This document shows, piece after piece, positions 15,506 through 24,714 of a DNA stretch of 64,000 bases. The stretch lies in NCBI GenBank assembly GCA_965199235.1, contig CBDAQU010000002.1:1364001-1428000 (forward strand). Direction: 5' to 3'. Every line of letters starts with the position of its first letter. The first letter of the stretch is position 1. The DNA comes from BOG-908 sp965199235 (GTDB taxonomy: Bacteria > Pseudomonadota > Alphaproteobacteria > Acetobacterales > Acetobacteraceae). Position numbers and translations under genes: made by a program. The notes below the pieces were generated by a model, which made no database searches, was not told the origin of the DNA, and worked only from the letters and a program-made list of their open reading frames with translations.

Positions 15506-17419
15506 ATGAACCAATCCTGGTGCGCGTTCGCCTGCCTCCTAGCCTGCGCAGCACAAGCGCAGGAGCCGCAGAACGAGCGCCCAACGCATTTCACTCCAAC
15601 GCAGACCGGTTTCGACTACGCCATGCGCAGGGTCGAGATACCGATGCGCGACGGGATAAAGCTGCATGCGGTGATCATGGTGCCGCACGGCGCCACTCAC
15701 GCGCCGATCCTGCTGACACGCACGCCGTACGACGCAAACGCGCTGACGGCTAACCGGCCGAGTTCGCGCCTGGTCGCCATGCTGGACGGCTACGACAATG
15801 CGAGCGACGTCGAATCGGAGGACGGCTACATCCGCGTCGTTGAGGACGTGCGCGGCAAGTATAACTCGGGCGGCGACTACGTGATGAACCGGCCGTGGCA
15901 GGGGCCGCTCAACAGCAGCGGCGTGGACCACCAGACCGACACGTACGACACGATCGAATGGCTGGTGCACAACGTGCCGGAGACCAACGGACGCGTCGGC
16001 ATGCTGGGCATTTCCTATGACGGGTTCACGACCCTGATGGGGTTGATCCACCCGCACCCGGCGTTGAAGGCGGCCGTGCCGATGAACCCGATGGTCGATG
16101 GCTGGATGGGCGACGACTGGTTCCACCGCGGCGCGTTCCGGCAGATCAACCTGTCCTACGTCTACGAACAGGAAGCAACGCGCGACAACACCGAGAAATG
16201 GTGGGAAACGCATTACGACGACTACGACATGTACCTGTCCGCCGGCAGCGCTGGCGAACTGGCGCGCACGCACGGCATGGAACAGCTGGGCTTCTACCAG
16301 AAGCTGGTGGCACATCCTGCCTATGATTGGTTCTGGCAGGACCAGGCCGTGGACCGCAAGCTGGCCGCCGAGCCCCTGACAGTGCCGACCCTGCTGGTGC
16401 ACAGCCTATGGGACCAGGAGGACATCTACGGCGACATCGCCGTGTGGAAGGCGATCAAGCCCAAGGATACCGCACGTCAGGTGTTCCTGGCCATGGGTCC
16501 CTGGCACCATGGCGGCGAGATTGGCGACGGCAGCACGCTGGGCGCCGTGCATTTCGACAGCGACACTGCGCTGTGGTTTCGCAAGCACGTGCTGCGTCCG
16601 TTCCTGGCGCACTACCTGAAAGACGAAGCGCCGCCGCTGACCATCGCACCCGTCACCGCGTTCGAGAGCGGCACCAACGAGTGGCACAGCCTGCCATCCT
16701 GGCCATCAGGGTGCGAGAGCGGGTGCAGCATCACGAAGCAGAGGCTGCGGCTGATGCCGGATGTCTCGCTCGTGCTGGGAGGACACGCGGCAGGGGAGAA
16801 CCATGCGCTGGACTACGTCTCCGACCCCGCGCATCCGGTGCCCTACCACCCGCGCCCGAGCCACTATAGCGAGGATGACGGCAATTTCTGGCATGACTGG
16901 CTGGCCGACGACCAGCGCGAGGCGAGCACCCGCACCGACGTGCTGACCTTGGCAACGCCGCCCCTGGCGCAAGCCGTGCACATCGCCGGCGAGCCGGTGG
17001 CCGACCTTCTGGCATCGACCACAGGCAGCGACGGCGATTTCGTTGTCAAGCTGATCGACGTCTACCCGGACGAAGTGCCGGTCCGCCCCGCGATGAGCGG
17101 CTACCAGCTTATGATCTCCGCCGACATCATGCGCGGCCGCTACCGCGAAGACCTCTCCAAGCCCCACGCGATCACGCCCGGGCAGGCGGTGCGCTACCGG
17201 TTTTCGCTGCCCACCGCGAACCACGTGTTCCTGCCAGGACACCGCATCATGGTGCAGGTGCAGTCGACCTGGTTTCCGCTGGTGGACCGCAATCCGCAAA
17301 CCTTCGTGGACAACATCTTCCTGGCCAAACCGGGAGACTTCAAAAAGGCGACCATCAGCGTGATGGCGGGCGGAGCGGACGGAAGTTTCGTGGAGATGCC
17401 GGTGGTGTCAGCGAAGTAG
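15506..17419 (+). CDS. Secreted CocE/NonD-family hydrolase, alpha-amino-acid ester hydrolase-like
   Basis: From ATG 15506 (AAGGATC ribosome site) the product is 637 residues with a signal peptide (MNQSWCAFACLLACAAQAQ). The alpha/beta-hydrolase nucleophile is Ser170 in GMLGISYDGF, and the catalytic domain ends with the acid/His region (LWDQEDIYG, MGPWHHGGEIGDG). A C-terminal jelly-roll domain (about 420-637) is typical of the family. The segments MNPMVDGWMGDDWFHRGAFR and VRGKYNSGGDYVMNRP strongly resemble alpha-amino-acid ester hydrolases of Acetobacter and Xanthomonas, which act on amino-acid esters and beta-lactams. A periplasmic ester or amide hydrolase is likely; the true substrate is unproven. 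Repeat copy A follows 43 bases after the stop. Confidence 0.88.
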   Translation: MNQSWCAFACLLACAAQAQEPQNERPTHFTPTQTGFDYAMRRVEIPMRDGIKLHAVIMVPHGATHAPILLTRTPYDANALTANRPSSRLVAMLDGYDNASDVESEDGYIRVVEDVRGKYNSGGDYVMNRPWQGPLNSSGVDHQTDTYDTIEWLVHNVPETNGRVGMLGISYDGFTTLMGLIHPHPALKAAVPMNPMVDGWMGDDWFHRGAFRQINLSYVYEQEATRDNTEKWWETHYDDYDMYLSAGSAGELARTHGMEQLGFYQKLVAHPAYDWFWQDQAVDRKLAAEPLTVPTLLVHSLWDQEDIYGDIAVWKAIKPKDTARQVFLAMGPWHHGGEIGDGSTLGAVHFDSDTALWFRKHVLRPFLAHYLKDEAPPLTIAPVTAFESGTNEWHSLPSWPSGCESGCSITKQRLRLMPDVSLVLGGHAAGENHALDYVSDPAHPVPYHPRPSHYSEDDGNFWHDWLADDQREASTRTDVLTLATPPLAQAVHIAGEPVADLLASTTGSDGDFVVKLIDVYPDEVPVRPAMSGYQLMISADIMRGRYREDLSKPHAITPGQAVRYRFSLPTANHVFLPGHRIMVQVQSTWFPLVDRNPQTFVDNIFLAKPGDFKKATISVMAGGADGSFVEMPVVSAK

Positions 17420-17462
17420 AAGCCGTCCTGACGGCTCGTTCAGGCCTGCATGCCCCCTCCCA

Positions 17463-17576
17463 AGAGCAATCTCACGCAGACTGGAACAGTCGGAGTGACG
17501 AAATGCTCGCCAAAACAAGGCCCAGACCGGTTTGAGGTCCGCCTGCTCGCGGACACTCTGCGTGGACCCGGTCTAG
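17463..17576 (+). repeat. Two-hairpin dispersed repeat, copy A
   Basis: This copy has hairpin 1 (GAGCAAT, TCACGCAGACT, AGTCGGAGTGACG, then a shortened ATGCTC) and hairpin 2 (AGACCGGT at the left, GGTCCGC-CTGCTC-GCGGAC inner stem, CCGGTCTAG at the right). It lies in the sense direction downstream of the hydrolase gene and before the convergent peptidase gene. The outer stem of hairpin 2 carries more mismatches than the other copies. Confidence 0.85.
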
Positions 17577-17621
17577 CGCCACTATTGCTCGAAGCTGTGT
17601 CCTCGCCTCACGCGCCGCGCC

Positions 17622-19667
17622 TCAATAGCTGATGGCGAGGTTGTTCGCGTTGATCGAGCCTAGGCCGGTCGCCAGGCTGTAGCCCGGGCCGGCAGGGTAG
17701 GCAGGGATCGGCGAGGCGCCGTCATGACGGGATAGCACGCCGACCGTGTCGGATTTGCCGGCTACGTGACAATCGGGCGTGCCGGGAATGCAGGGTTCTG
17801 CGATGTCGCCTTGCGTCACGGTGTTGAAGATGCAGGCCTTCGAGACGTCGCGGCCGAGCGACGCGTTGCAGCTCCTGGCCAGCACCTGGTCGCCAAACTG
17901 CAGCTTGGCGAGTTGGTAGAGGCGGGGTGCCACGTTGCCGAGCGGCGCCTGTTTGATCTGCGTGATCAAAGCGAGCACGCCGCCGAAGGCGGGTGCGGCT
18001 ACCGAGGTGCCGCCGAACGCCTGGCTGATGGCGTTCTCGCCAGAGTACTCGCAGGGGGCACCCTGGAACGCGACGTCTGACATGCAGATCAGAGAGGCGT
18101 GGTCCCAGTAGCCGTTGGCGGCAAAGAACGAAACGTCCGGCTGGTCGCGCGCCCCGTCATGCGGCATGCCGGTCAGGCCGATCTTCTGCCAGCTCGGCTT
18201 GCTGAAATACAGGCTGGCGCCACCGGTGGCGCCTACGTCGTTCTGCACGTTTGACGGGTTTGTGTTGCAGTAGGCAAGGCCGTTCGACGCGCCGTTGTAG
18301 CTCGCGACGACGGAATTTGCGCAGGAATTGTCCCAGGGGATTTCAGGCACGTAGGACAACGCCGTTCCGTGGCCGGCAAATCCTCCCGTTTGGCCGCTCC
18401 AATAGGTCTTCGACTCGCCGTGCGCGGTGTCGGAGAAATCGGTGCCGCCGACCGAGGTCACGAAGCGGTTGGCTGCCAGCCCGTTCACCCCGAGCCCGTT
18501 CACGTCCAACGTGTCGCGGTCGCAGCTCGACCCGCTATCGCCCGATGAGACGACGATCGACTTGCCTTCAGCCGCACCTTCCTCTGCGAGGTTGGTCCAC
18601 ATCTGCAGGAACGGCAAGCCATCCTGCTGCTCGCAACCGCCATAGCTTACGCTGAGAATGGTCGCGTTCGTGAAGTCGGTTTCCACCAGCTTCTGCAGGC
18701 TTGTCATCACGCCGAAAACGGTCTCGCTCGCCGGGCACGACGCTTCGACCACGTCGGCATCCGGCGCGTTGGCGCCTGCCCATTCCGCGTCGATCGCGGC
18801 CTCCGTCTCGTCGGCCGTGCGGCCCGGATCACCGCAATGTCCTGGATGCAGGGTGGAGAAGGTTCCGGTATAGCTCGACAGGTTGAAATACTGGCGGAAG
18901 CGAAGCCAGTCACGCGGCAGCATGTTGGTCTGCTCGACGACGGCTATGGTGACGCCGGCGCCGGTAACCGGGCGTGCAAAGATGCTCGTCTGGCGCAGCA
19001 GAGGAGCCACGTTGTAGATCGTGGCAAAATCGGCGGGACCAACGAAGTAGAACGGCAGCTCGCCGCTCCCGATCGGGATCGTCACGGACGATTTCGGAAC
19101 GTAGTTCGGCCGCGGAAACACGTTGGACAGGGTGACGCCGCCTATCACCGATACAAGGCTGGCCGGGATAGCGGCGTCGACCATGTTGATGACGTACGGT
19201 TGACCACGATAGACAACGTTGTGGATCGGCGCCTGAAAAGCTGATGCGATCGCAGCTTCGGTGCCGCCGAAATCGATCGTCATGCCGCTCGGCGACACGC
19301 TGTTGACGACGAGACCCTGGCTGTGCAGCCAATCGGCGACGCGGGCGACGTCCGAGGCAGCGGGCGCGTACCGGGTCAGATCCGCAGGCGTAATCCATTT
19401 GTGGTAGCCTGCCGACGACGGATCCTGCTGGTCCGACACGAGCTTATCCAACGAACGCTGCAGCTCCGGCGAACGCTTCAATCCAAGCATCACATGAGCG
19501 AACACATGCGCACCGTCGATAGCGCCGCGGTCGGTCGTGCCGCTGACATAGGCGTGATTGCCGGCAAGCCTGACCATTCCGGCGGGAACGTTCGAGGGCG
19601 CCGCCAAGACCGATGTCGAGCAGAATAAAACTGCGCAAACCGGGAGTAAAGCCTTTCGGGCCTTCAT
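17622..19667 (-). CDS. Secreted S53 (sedolisin/kumamolisin-type) serine-carboxyl peptidase
   Basis: The 681-residue protein has a signal peptide (MKARKALLPVCAVLFCSTSVLA), an activation prodomain (about 25-190, with YHKWITPADLTRYAP) and a subtilisin-fold catalytic domain. The S53 triad is visible: Glu289 and Asp293 in DETEAAIDAEW, and Ser555 in GGTSVAAP. Asp377 in SSGDSGS is the oxyanion residue. The C-terminus has the Ala/Gly-rich segment GPGYSLATGLGSINANNL expected near the calcium site. It should be an acid-active extracellular protease that cleaves its own prodomain. It is monocistronic and converges with the upstream hydrolase, with repeat copy A between them. Confidence 0.93.
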   Translation of the reverse strand: MKARKALLPVCAVLFCSTSVLAAPSNVPAGMVRLAGNHAYVSGTTDRGAIDGAHVFAHVMLGLKRSPELQRSLDKLVSDQQDPSSAGYHKWITPADLTRYAPAASDVARVADWLHSQGLVVNSVSPSGMTIDFGGTEAAIASAFQAPIHNVVYRGQPYVINMVDAAIPASLVSVIGGVTLSNVFPRPNYVPKSSVTIPIGSGELPFYFVGPADFATIYNVAPLLRQTSIFARPVTGAGVTIAVVEQTNMLPRDWLRFRQYFNLSSYTGTFSTLHPGHCGDPGRTADETEAAIDAEWAGANAPDADVVEASCPASETVFGVMTSLQKLVETDFTNATILSVSYGGCEQQDGLPFLQMWTNLAEEGAAEGKSIVVSSGDSGSSCDRDTLDVNGLGVNGLAANRFVTSVGGTDFSDTAHGESKTYWSGQTGGFAGHGTALSYVPEIPWDNSCANSVVASYNGASNGLAYCNTNPSNVQNDVGATGGASLYFSKPSWQKIGLTGMPHDGARDQPDVSFFAANGYWDHASLICMSDVAFQGAPCEYSGENAISQAFGGTSVAAPAFGGVLALITQIKQAPLGNVAPRLYQLAKLQFGDQVLARSCNASLGRDVSKACIFNTVTQGDIAEPCIPGTPDCHVAGKSDTVGVLSRHDGASPIPAYPAGPGYSLATGLGSINANNLAISY

Positions 19668-19855
19668 TCAGTCACACCTTTCCGATTGCGCCAAAGATGC
19701 CCTCTGAGAGAGAATCAAGTCAAATCCCCGACTGCGCCGCCAAGATGCGGAACGCGTCTCACCGTGCTTCGGATGGGCGGAGCGGCTATTGCACAGCACC
19801 GTTCACACGGTTTACTCCAGTCGTGGCGAACAGGATCGGCGCCGATCGACATGGA

Positions 19856-20932
19856 GTGCGACTCTTGAAGCAGGTCACCGAGCGGCAGCCAGCCGCGGTC
19901 GCTCTCGCTGCAATGCTCATATGCGTGTCAAGCGCTGCCATCGCTGCGCAGCAGACGAAGATCAGGTTTCAGCAGATTATCGTCGCGGGCAACCAGAACG
20001 TGGAAGCCACGTCGATCAACAACCATGGCGCGATCGTCGGCAACCTCTACGCCGGGATCACTGATGCAGTCAGCGGGATCGAGATCGACGGCGACACGGT
20101 GACGACCCTGCCGCCGCCCTACGCGGATGGTGCAGTGCCGCATCCCAGGGTGATCGACGATGCTGGCGACGTCCTCGGCTGGGTCTATAACGGCATCGGC
20201 GACCCTAGCCTCTTCCTGGTCAAGGACGGCATGACGATAAAACGCTACGAGATGATCCTGGATCACGACGAGGGCGGGCAAAACTTCATCGTCCAACCGA
20301 TGGGAATCATCGATCGGAGCGTCGTGTTCGGCACCACCATCGTCAGCCTTACCGCACCGACGTCGCCGTTCTACGGCGTGCCAGACGAGCTCGTCCACGT
20401 AAAGCTGTTCAACAGCTTCGAGCATCTGAACAGCATCAACAGGCACAGCGTCGTCGGCGGAGTCTCGTTCACCTTCAGCGGCCGTTACCAGGTGTTCTTC
20501 GGCACGAAAGGCCATTACAAGGTGCTTTCGCCGCCGGGTGCTACGTCGTCGCAGGGCGGTTACGTCAACGATGCAGGCGAAGTCGCCGGCAGCTACACCG
20601 ATGACAGCGGGCTGCAGCACGGCTTCACCTATTACGCCGGAAAGTACCGGACGTTCGACATGCCGGAGCCGGCCTCGAACGTGACTGTCACCGCGATCAA
20701 CGCTGCCGGCCGTGTCGTCGGCACCTACGCTGGCAGCTCCCCGAACGCCAGGCAGCATTCATTCCTCTACAACGGCCAGACGGTGACGTCCTTCGGCCTG
20801 TACAGCTCTCTCGATACGGTGCTCCTGTCGCTGAACGATCGTGGCGACATGCTGATCGACCGGCAGCTCGAATTTTCCTACTACCCGCATTTTCTGTCTT
20901 ACAGGGCCACCTGCGAAGGACCGGATTGCTGA
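19856..20932 (+). CDS. Secreted beta-repeat (HAF-like) protein of unknown function
   Basis: The frame is open far upstream, but that part overlaps the divergent peptidase start, so I place the start at GTG 19856 (TTG 19865 is an alternative). This gives a signal peptide (AAVALAAMLICVSSAAIAA) and a mature protein of about 330 residues. It consists of repeats with alternating strands such as ATSINNHGAIVGNLYAGI, VNDAGEVAGSYTDDSG and INAAGRVVGTYAGSS, each with an N-x-x-G-x-I/V-V-G pattern. This resembles extracellular HAF-repeat or propeller-like proteins. A binding or surface role is plausible but not shown. Confidence 0.7.
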   Translation: MRLLKQVTERQPAAVALAAMLICVSSAAIAAQQTKIRFQQIIVAGNQNVEATSINNHGAIVGNLYAGITDAVSGIEIDGDTVTTLPPPYADGAVPHPRVIDDAGDVLGWVYNGIGDPSLFLVKDGMTIKRYEMILDHDEGGQNFIVQPMGIIDRSVVFGTTIVSLTAPTSPFYGVPDELVHVKLFNSFEHLNSINRHSVVGGVSFTFSGRYQVFFGTKGHYKVLSPPGATSSQGGYVNDAGEVAGSYTDDSGLQHGFTYYAGKYRTFDMPEPASNVTVTAINAAGRVVGTYAGSSPNARQHSFLYNGQTVTSFGLYSSLDTVLLSLNDRGDMLIDRQLEFSYYPHFLSYRATCEGPDC

Positions 20933-21084
20933 GCCGGAGCAGCGTCACCTCCGGCAAGGGCTTTCCCTAGACCAGCACGGCGCCGGCGCGCGAGGCCAAC
21001 GTGCCCTGGACTCGGTCGCACGCTCGACGATACGGCTTGTGGGCGCTACGCATGGGCGGCCGCCAGATGCGAAGGGTTTGCTCC

Positions 21085-22266
21085 ATGACCGACCTCGACA
21101 CGTTCCGGGCAGACGCGCGCGCCTGGCTGCAGGAGAACTGCCCCTCGCAGATGCGCCAGCCCATTCGGTCGGACGCCGATGTGTGCTGGGGCGGCCGCAC
21201 CCCGACCTTCTCCAGCCCGGAGCAGAAGCTGTGGATGGAGCGCATGGGCGCGAAGGGCTGGACGGTGCCGGACTGGCCGCAGGCCTATGGCGGCGGCGGA
21301 TTGTACCCCGCACAGACCAAGGTTCTGCGCGAGGAGATGGCCAAGCTCGGCTGCCGCAACCCGCTCAACTCCTTCGGCATCTCCATGCTGGGCCCGGCGC
21401 TGCTGAAATACGGCACCGAGGCGCAGAAGCTGGAACACCTGCCGCCGATCGCGCGCGGCGAGATACGCTGGTGCCAGGGCTACTCCGAGCCCAACGCAGG
21501 CTCCGACCTCGCCAGCCTGGCAACCAAGGCGGAGGATCGCGGCGACTACTTCGTGGTCAACGGCCAGAAAGTGTGGACCAGCTACGCAGACCGCTGCGAC
21601 TGGATTTTCTGCCTCGTCCGCACCGATCCGTCGTCCAAGCAGGGCGGCATCAGCTTCGTGCTGTTCGACATGGCATCCCCTGGCGTGTCGACCAAGCCGA
21701 TCCTGCTGATCTCCGGCTACTCACCGTTTTGTGAAACGTTCTTTGACGACGTGCGCGTGCCCAAGGCCAATCTGGTGGGCGAGCTGAACCGCGGCTGGGA
21801 CGTCGCCAAATACCTGTTGGGCCACGAGCGCGAGATGATCTCCGGGATGGGCCTCGGCCACAGCGACAACTCGCTGGGCAAGATCGCCGCCGGCGCGATC
21901 GGCACCGAGCCGGACGGGCGGCTGGACGAACCGGTTTTGCGCGCGCGCATCGCGATGTTCGACGTGCGGGCGGCCGCCTTCCGCGCGATGTCCGAGCGTT
22001 TCATCGACGAGCTCAAGGCGCAGCGCGCGCATCCCGCCCAGCCCTCGATGATGAAGTACTTCGGAACCGAACTGAACAAGCAGCGCCACGAACTCGCCAT
22101 GTCCGCGGGCGGTTCCGACGCGCTGGAGTGGCAGAGCGAACGCTCCCGCGGCGGAGCAGAGGCGCGCGCCTGGCTGCGCACCAAGGCCAACTCGATCGAG
22201 GGCGGCACGTCGGAGATACAGCTCAACATCGTCGCCAAACGCATCCTCGAGCTGCCTGGGGCCTGA
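21085..22266 (+). CDS. Acyl-CoA dehydrogenase, catalytic subunit of a heteromeric pair
   Basis: Starting at ATG 21085 (GAAGGG upstream) the product is 393 residues. It shows the ACAD fold: helical N-domain, middle beta domain (WCQGYSEPNAGSDLASLATKAE, VNGQKVWTS) and the C-terminal helical domain. The catalytic base Glu lies in SIEGGTSEIQ near residue 373. It oxidises an acyl-CoA at alpha-beta using FAD. The next gene encodes a second ACAD homologue without that Glu, so the two probably form an alpha2-beta2 enzyme like PimCD or the bacterial steroid ChsE pairs. The substrate is not identifiable from sequence alone. Confidence 0.92.
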   Translation: MTDLDTFRADARAWLQENCPSQMRQPIRSDADVCWGGRTPTFSSPEQKLWMERMGAKGWTVPDWPQAYGGGGLYPAQTKVLREEMAKLGCRNPLNSFGISMLGPALLKYGTEAQKLEHLPPIARGEIRWCQGYSEPNAGSDLASLATKAEDRGDYFVVNGQKVWTSYADRCDWIFCLVRTDPSSKQGGISFVLFDMASPGVSTKPILLISGYSPFCETFFDDVRVPKANLVGELNRGWDVAKYLLGHEREMISGMGLGHSDNSLGKIAAGAIGTEPDGRLDEPVLRARIAMFDVRAAAFRAMSERFIDELKAQRAHPAQPSMMKYFGTELNKQRHELAMSAGGSDALEWQSERSRGGAEARAWLRTKANSIEGGTSEIQLNIVAKRILELPGA

Positions 22267-22271
22267 GGGCG

Positions 22272-23408
22272 ATGCCGCTGTTCCTCTCCGAAGAGCAGGT
22301 CATGCTGCGTGACACCGCGCGCCCTTTCCTGGCCGAACAGGCGCCCGTGGGCCACATGCGCGCGCTGCGCGACACCGACGACCCGACCGGGTTTGCGCCC
22401 GACCTGTGGAGGCGCTTCGCCGAGCTGGGCTTCACCGGCATACTTGTGGACGAGGAGCATGGCGGCCTCGGCCTGGGCCACGTCGAAGCCGGCGTGGTGC
22501 TGGAGGAGATAGGGCGCAACCTCACCCCTTCACCGTTCCTGGCGACCGCGGTGGGCGCGGTAACGGCCCTGTCCGACGCCTCGGCCGAACTGCGGGCGCG
22601 CTGGCTGCCCGCCATTGTGGGGGGTGACGCGGTTGCTGCCCTGGCGGTGGACGAAGCGGGCCGGCATCGGCCGGAGCGCATCTCGCTCAGAGCCGAGCGC
22701 TGCGGCAACGGTTTCAAGCTGACCGGCGGCAAGACCTTCGTGCCGCACGGCCACGTCGCCGACCTGCTGGTGGTTGCAGCCCGCACCTCCGGCGGCACGT
22801 CCGACCAGGACGGCATCACGCTGTTCGCCGTCGAACGTGGGGCCGCAAACCTCTACGCCACGGCCGAACGACTGGCCGATGCCAGCCTGGCGGCACGGCT
22901 GCATTTCGACGGCGTGAGCGTGGACGCGGACGCGGTGATCGGCGAGGTGGATGGCGGCCGTGCTGCGCTCTCCCGCACGCTGGATGCGATGCGTACCGGT
23001 GCGTCCTCCGAACTGCTGGGCGTTGGCGCCGGTGCGATGGACATGACCATCGGCTACCTCAAACAGCGTCGCCAGTTCGGCCAGCCGATCGGCAGTTTCC
23101 AGGCGCTGCAGCACCGCGCGGCCCACCTCTACGCGGAGATGGAGGTGGCGCGCGCGGCGGTGCTGAAGGCGCAGCAACTGATGGATGCGAGCGACCCCTC
23201 GGCCGAGCGCGCCGTCATGGTCGCCAAGGCGATGGCAGGCATGGCGACCGCGCTGGCGGTGCAGGAGAGCGTGCAGATGCATGGCGGCATCGGGATGACC
23301 GACGAGTACGACGTCGGGTTCTACATCAAGCGCCAGCGGGTGATGGCCGAGATGTTCGGCGATACCGATTACCATGCGGATCGGTTGGCTCGGGAGTCTG
23401 GTTATTAG
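22272..23408 (+). CDS. Acyl-CoA dehydrogenase, non-catalytic partner subunit
   Basis: The product from ATG 22272 is 378 residues and begins only five bases after the upstream stop. It has the ACAD fold (LFLSEEQVMLRDTAR, a GFTGILVDEEHGGLGLGHVEAGVVLEEIG block, FGQPIGSFQALQHRAAHLYAEM). The C-terminal segment GGIGMTDEYDVGFYIKRQRV lacks the YEG/IEG-type catalytic Glu. That fits the small subunit of two-gene ACADs such as PimD. It should contribute FAD or substrate contacts to the 21085-22266 partner. The TAG stop is the first triplet of repeat copy B. Confidence 0.9.
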   Translation: MPLFLSEEQVMLRDTARPFLAEQAPVGHMRALRDTDDPTGFAPDLWRRFAELGFTGILVDEEHGGLGLGHVEAGVVLEEIGRNLTPSPFLATAVGAVTALSDASAELRARWLPAIVGGDAVAALAVDEAGRHRPERISLRAERCGNGFKLTGGKTFVPHGHVADLLVVAARTSGGTSDQDGITLFAVERGAANLYATAERLADASLAARLHFDGVSVDADAVIGEVDGGRAALSRTLDAMRTGASSELLGVGAGAMDMTIGYLKQRRQFGQPIGSFQALQHRAAHLYAEMEVARAAVLKAQQLMDASDPSAERAVMVAKAMAGMATALAVQESVQMHGGIGMTDEYDVGFYIKRQRVMAEMFGDTDYHADRLARESGY

Positions 23409-23518
23409 CGCAATCACGCAGCCGGAATAGTCGGAGCGACGAAATTGCTCGCCAAAACAAGGCCTAGACCGGTTTCACATCCGCCTACTCGCGGACACTC
23501 TGAGTGAAACCGGTCTAG
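23407..23518 (+). repeat. Two-hairpin dispersed repeat, copy B
   Basis: The repeat begins within the TAG stop of the ACAD gene. Hairpin 1 is GCGCAAT ... AATTGCTC with TCACGCAG and GGAGCGACG inside. Hairpin 2 has a perfect 15-bp outer stem, CTAGACCGGTTTCAC with GTGAAACCGGTCTAG, around an inner stem. It is in the sense direction of the upstream gene. Confidence 0.88.
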
Positions 23519-23566
23519 GAAGGCTTTCTTTCCAGAACGAACCAAGGAACTTCTGTTTTCTAGCGG
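23519..23566. repeat. Possible single arm of the A/T-rich hairpin repeat (family 2)
   Basis: GCTTTCTTTCC-AGAACGAACC-AAGGAACTTCTG resembles the arms at 15384, 27017 and 56426 (pattern C/T-rich stretch, GAACCAA, then A-run and CTTTTG). It lies directly after repeat copy B and before the next gene. The match is looser than the others. Confidence 0.35.
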
Positions 23567-23574
23567 CGGGTGGC

Positions 23575-24648
23575 ATGTTCGATAGACTGTCCAAGGTTTG
23601 GCAGGCGCTTGCTTCTCGGCACTTTGCGTCGGGTGCTGAGCTGCCTGGCCCAGTCAGCGAGAAGCAACGGCTCTTCTTCGACACAAACGGATATTTGATT
23701 CTGCCTGGCCTTTTTTCGACGGAGGCCGTCGAGATGTTGAAGGCGCATTTGGACCAGCTCTGGGCTAAACGTCAGCAACAATGCGATGTCGCCATCGACG
23801 TCTATTTCGATCTTCCGCAAGAGGCCCGGCTGCGCTTCAGCAAGGTTTCCGACAAAGTCCGTGCACACCCCTACAAGATTCTCGATCTGCATCTTGTTGA
23901 CTCAGTGATCAGAGATGCTTGTGCGGATGTTCGAATCGTCAATGCGCTTCGATGCTTGCTTGGCGCCAATCCGCTGGTATGCAACTCGCTGCTGTTCGAA
24001 TGGGGCAGCCAGCAATACCCGCACTTCGACACGTTCTTCATGCCGTCGACGACCAGGAACATGATGGCCGCCGCCTGGATAGCTCTCGACCGGGTGACCG
24101 AAACCAACGGCCCGCTTTATTACTACCCGAAATCCCACCTCATTGAGCCCTACCGATTTTCTGACGGCAGAATGAACGCCATCCTCTCTGAAGTGAAAAC
24201 GGGCGCCGCCGACCACATCGACCAGATCATAAGGCAGCATGGCCTGGTGAGGGAGCTGTTCATGCCCGCGCCGGGTGACGTGCTGATCTGGCACGCACAG
24301 CTTCTCCACGGCGGAAGCGCCATCGTTGACCGGTCGAAGCGAAGACGATCGCTCGTTACGCATTACTGGACCGACATCGACTACCCGCGTGAGGAGCAGC
24401 GCATCGACCTTGGGAACGGACGCTGGCTCTTGCGAAAGCCGCACCAGTTCGTCATCGACCAGGATGTACTCGAGGAAGTCGACAGGTTTCTTGCCACCGT
24501 TTCGGCGTCTCCGGAGGTGTTGGCTGCGGTGCCGGAAGCGTTCGATCCACGCCGTTACCTTGCCAGGAACCAAGACGTGCTGAAAGCCGGGGAAAGTCCC
24601 TGGCGCCACTACATCGACCACGGTCGGCAAGAAGGCCGCATCTGGTAG
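23575..24648 (+). CDS. Phytanoyl-CoA dioxygenase (PhyH)-family protein with a glycosyltransferase-linked C-terminal motif
   Basis: The 357-residue protein has the PhyH fold: FFDTNGYLILPGLFSTEAVEML at the start and an iron-binding H-x-D in PHFDTFF. The distal His is in HAQLLHGG, with a later Arg (RRRSLVTHYW) for 2-oxoglutarate. It should be a non-haem Fe(II) 2-oxoglutarate oxygenase that hydroxylates an unknown substrate. The last 35 residues (FDPRRYLARNQDVL, then HYIDHGRQEGR) form a motif I associate with polysaccharide-modifying and glycosyltransferase proteins, which is odd for a PhyH. It is separated from the ACAD pair by repeat copy B, so co-transcription is uncertain. Confidence 0.85.
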   Translation: MFDRLSKVWQALASRHFASGAELPGPVSEKQRLFFDTNGYLILPGLFSTEAVEMLKAHLDQLWAKRQQQCDVAIDVYFDLPQEARLRFSKVSDKVRAHPYKILDLHLVDSVIRDACADVRIVNALRCLLGANPLVCNSLLFEWGSQQYPHFDTFFMPSTTRNMMAAAWIALDRVTETNGPLYYYPKSHLIEPYRFSDGRMNAILSEVKTGAADHIDQIIRQHGLVRELFMPAPGDVLIWHAQLLHGGSAIVDRSKRRRSLVTHYWTDIDYPREEQRIDLGNGRWLLRKPHQFVIDQDVLEEVDRFLATVSASPEVLAAVPEAFDPRRYLARNQDVLKAGESPWRHYIDHGRQEGRIW

Positions 24649-24714
24649 CTGCTCGATCTGTTGCGCTGAAGTGGCTTGCCCGTGTCGACGACAATCTAGG
24701 TTTGATCTTCGCCG

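Noticed and set aside
17463..17576. The two-hairpin repeats as ordinary Rho-independent terminators
   Set aside because: No T run follows hairpin 2 in any copy and the repeats are near identical over more than 110 bases, which points to a dispersed element, though a termination effect is still possible.
19613..19855. A longer N-terminus for the HAF-like secreted protein
   Set aside because: It would overlap the start of the divergent peptidase and put 81 non-signal residues before a clear signal peptide.
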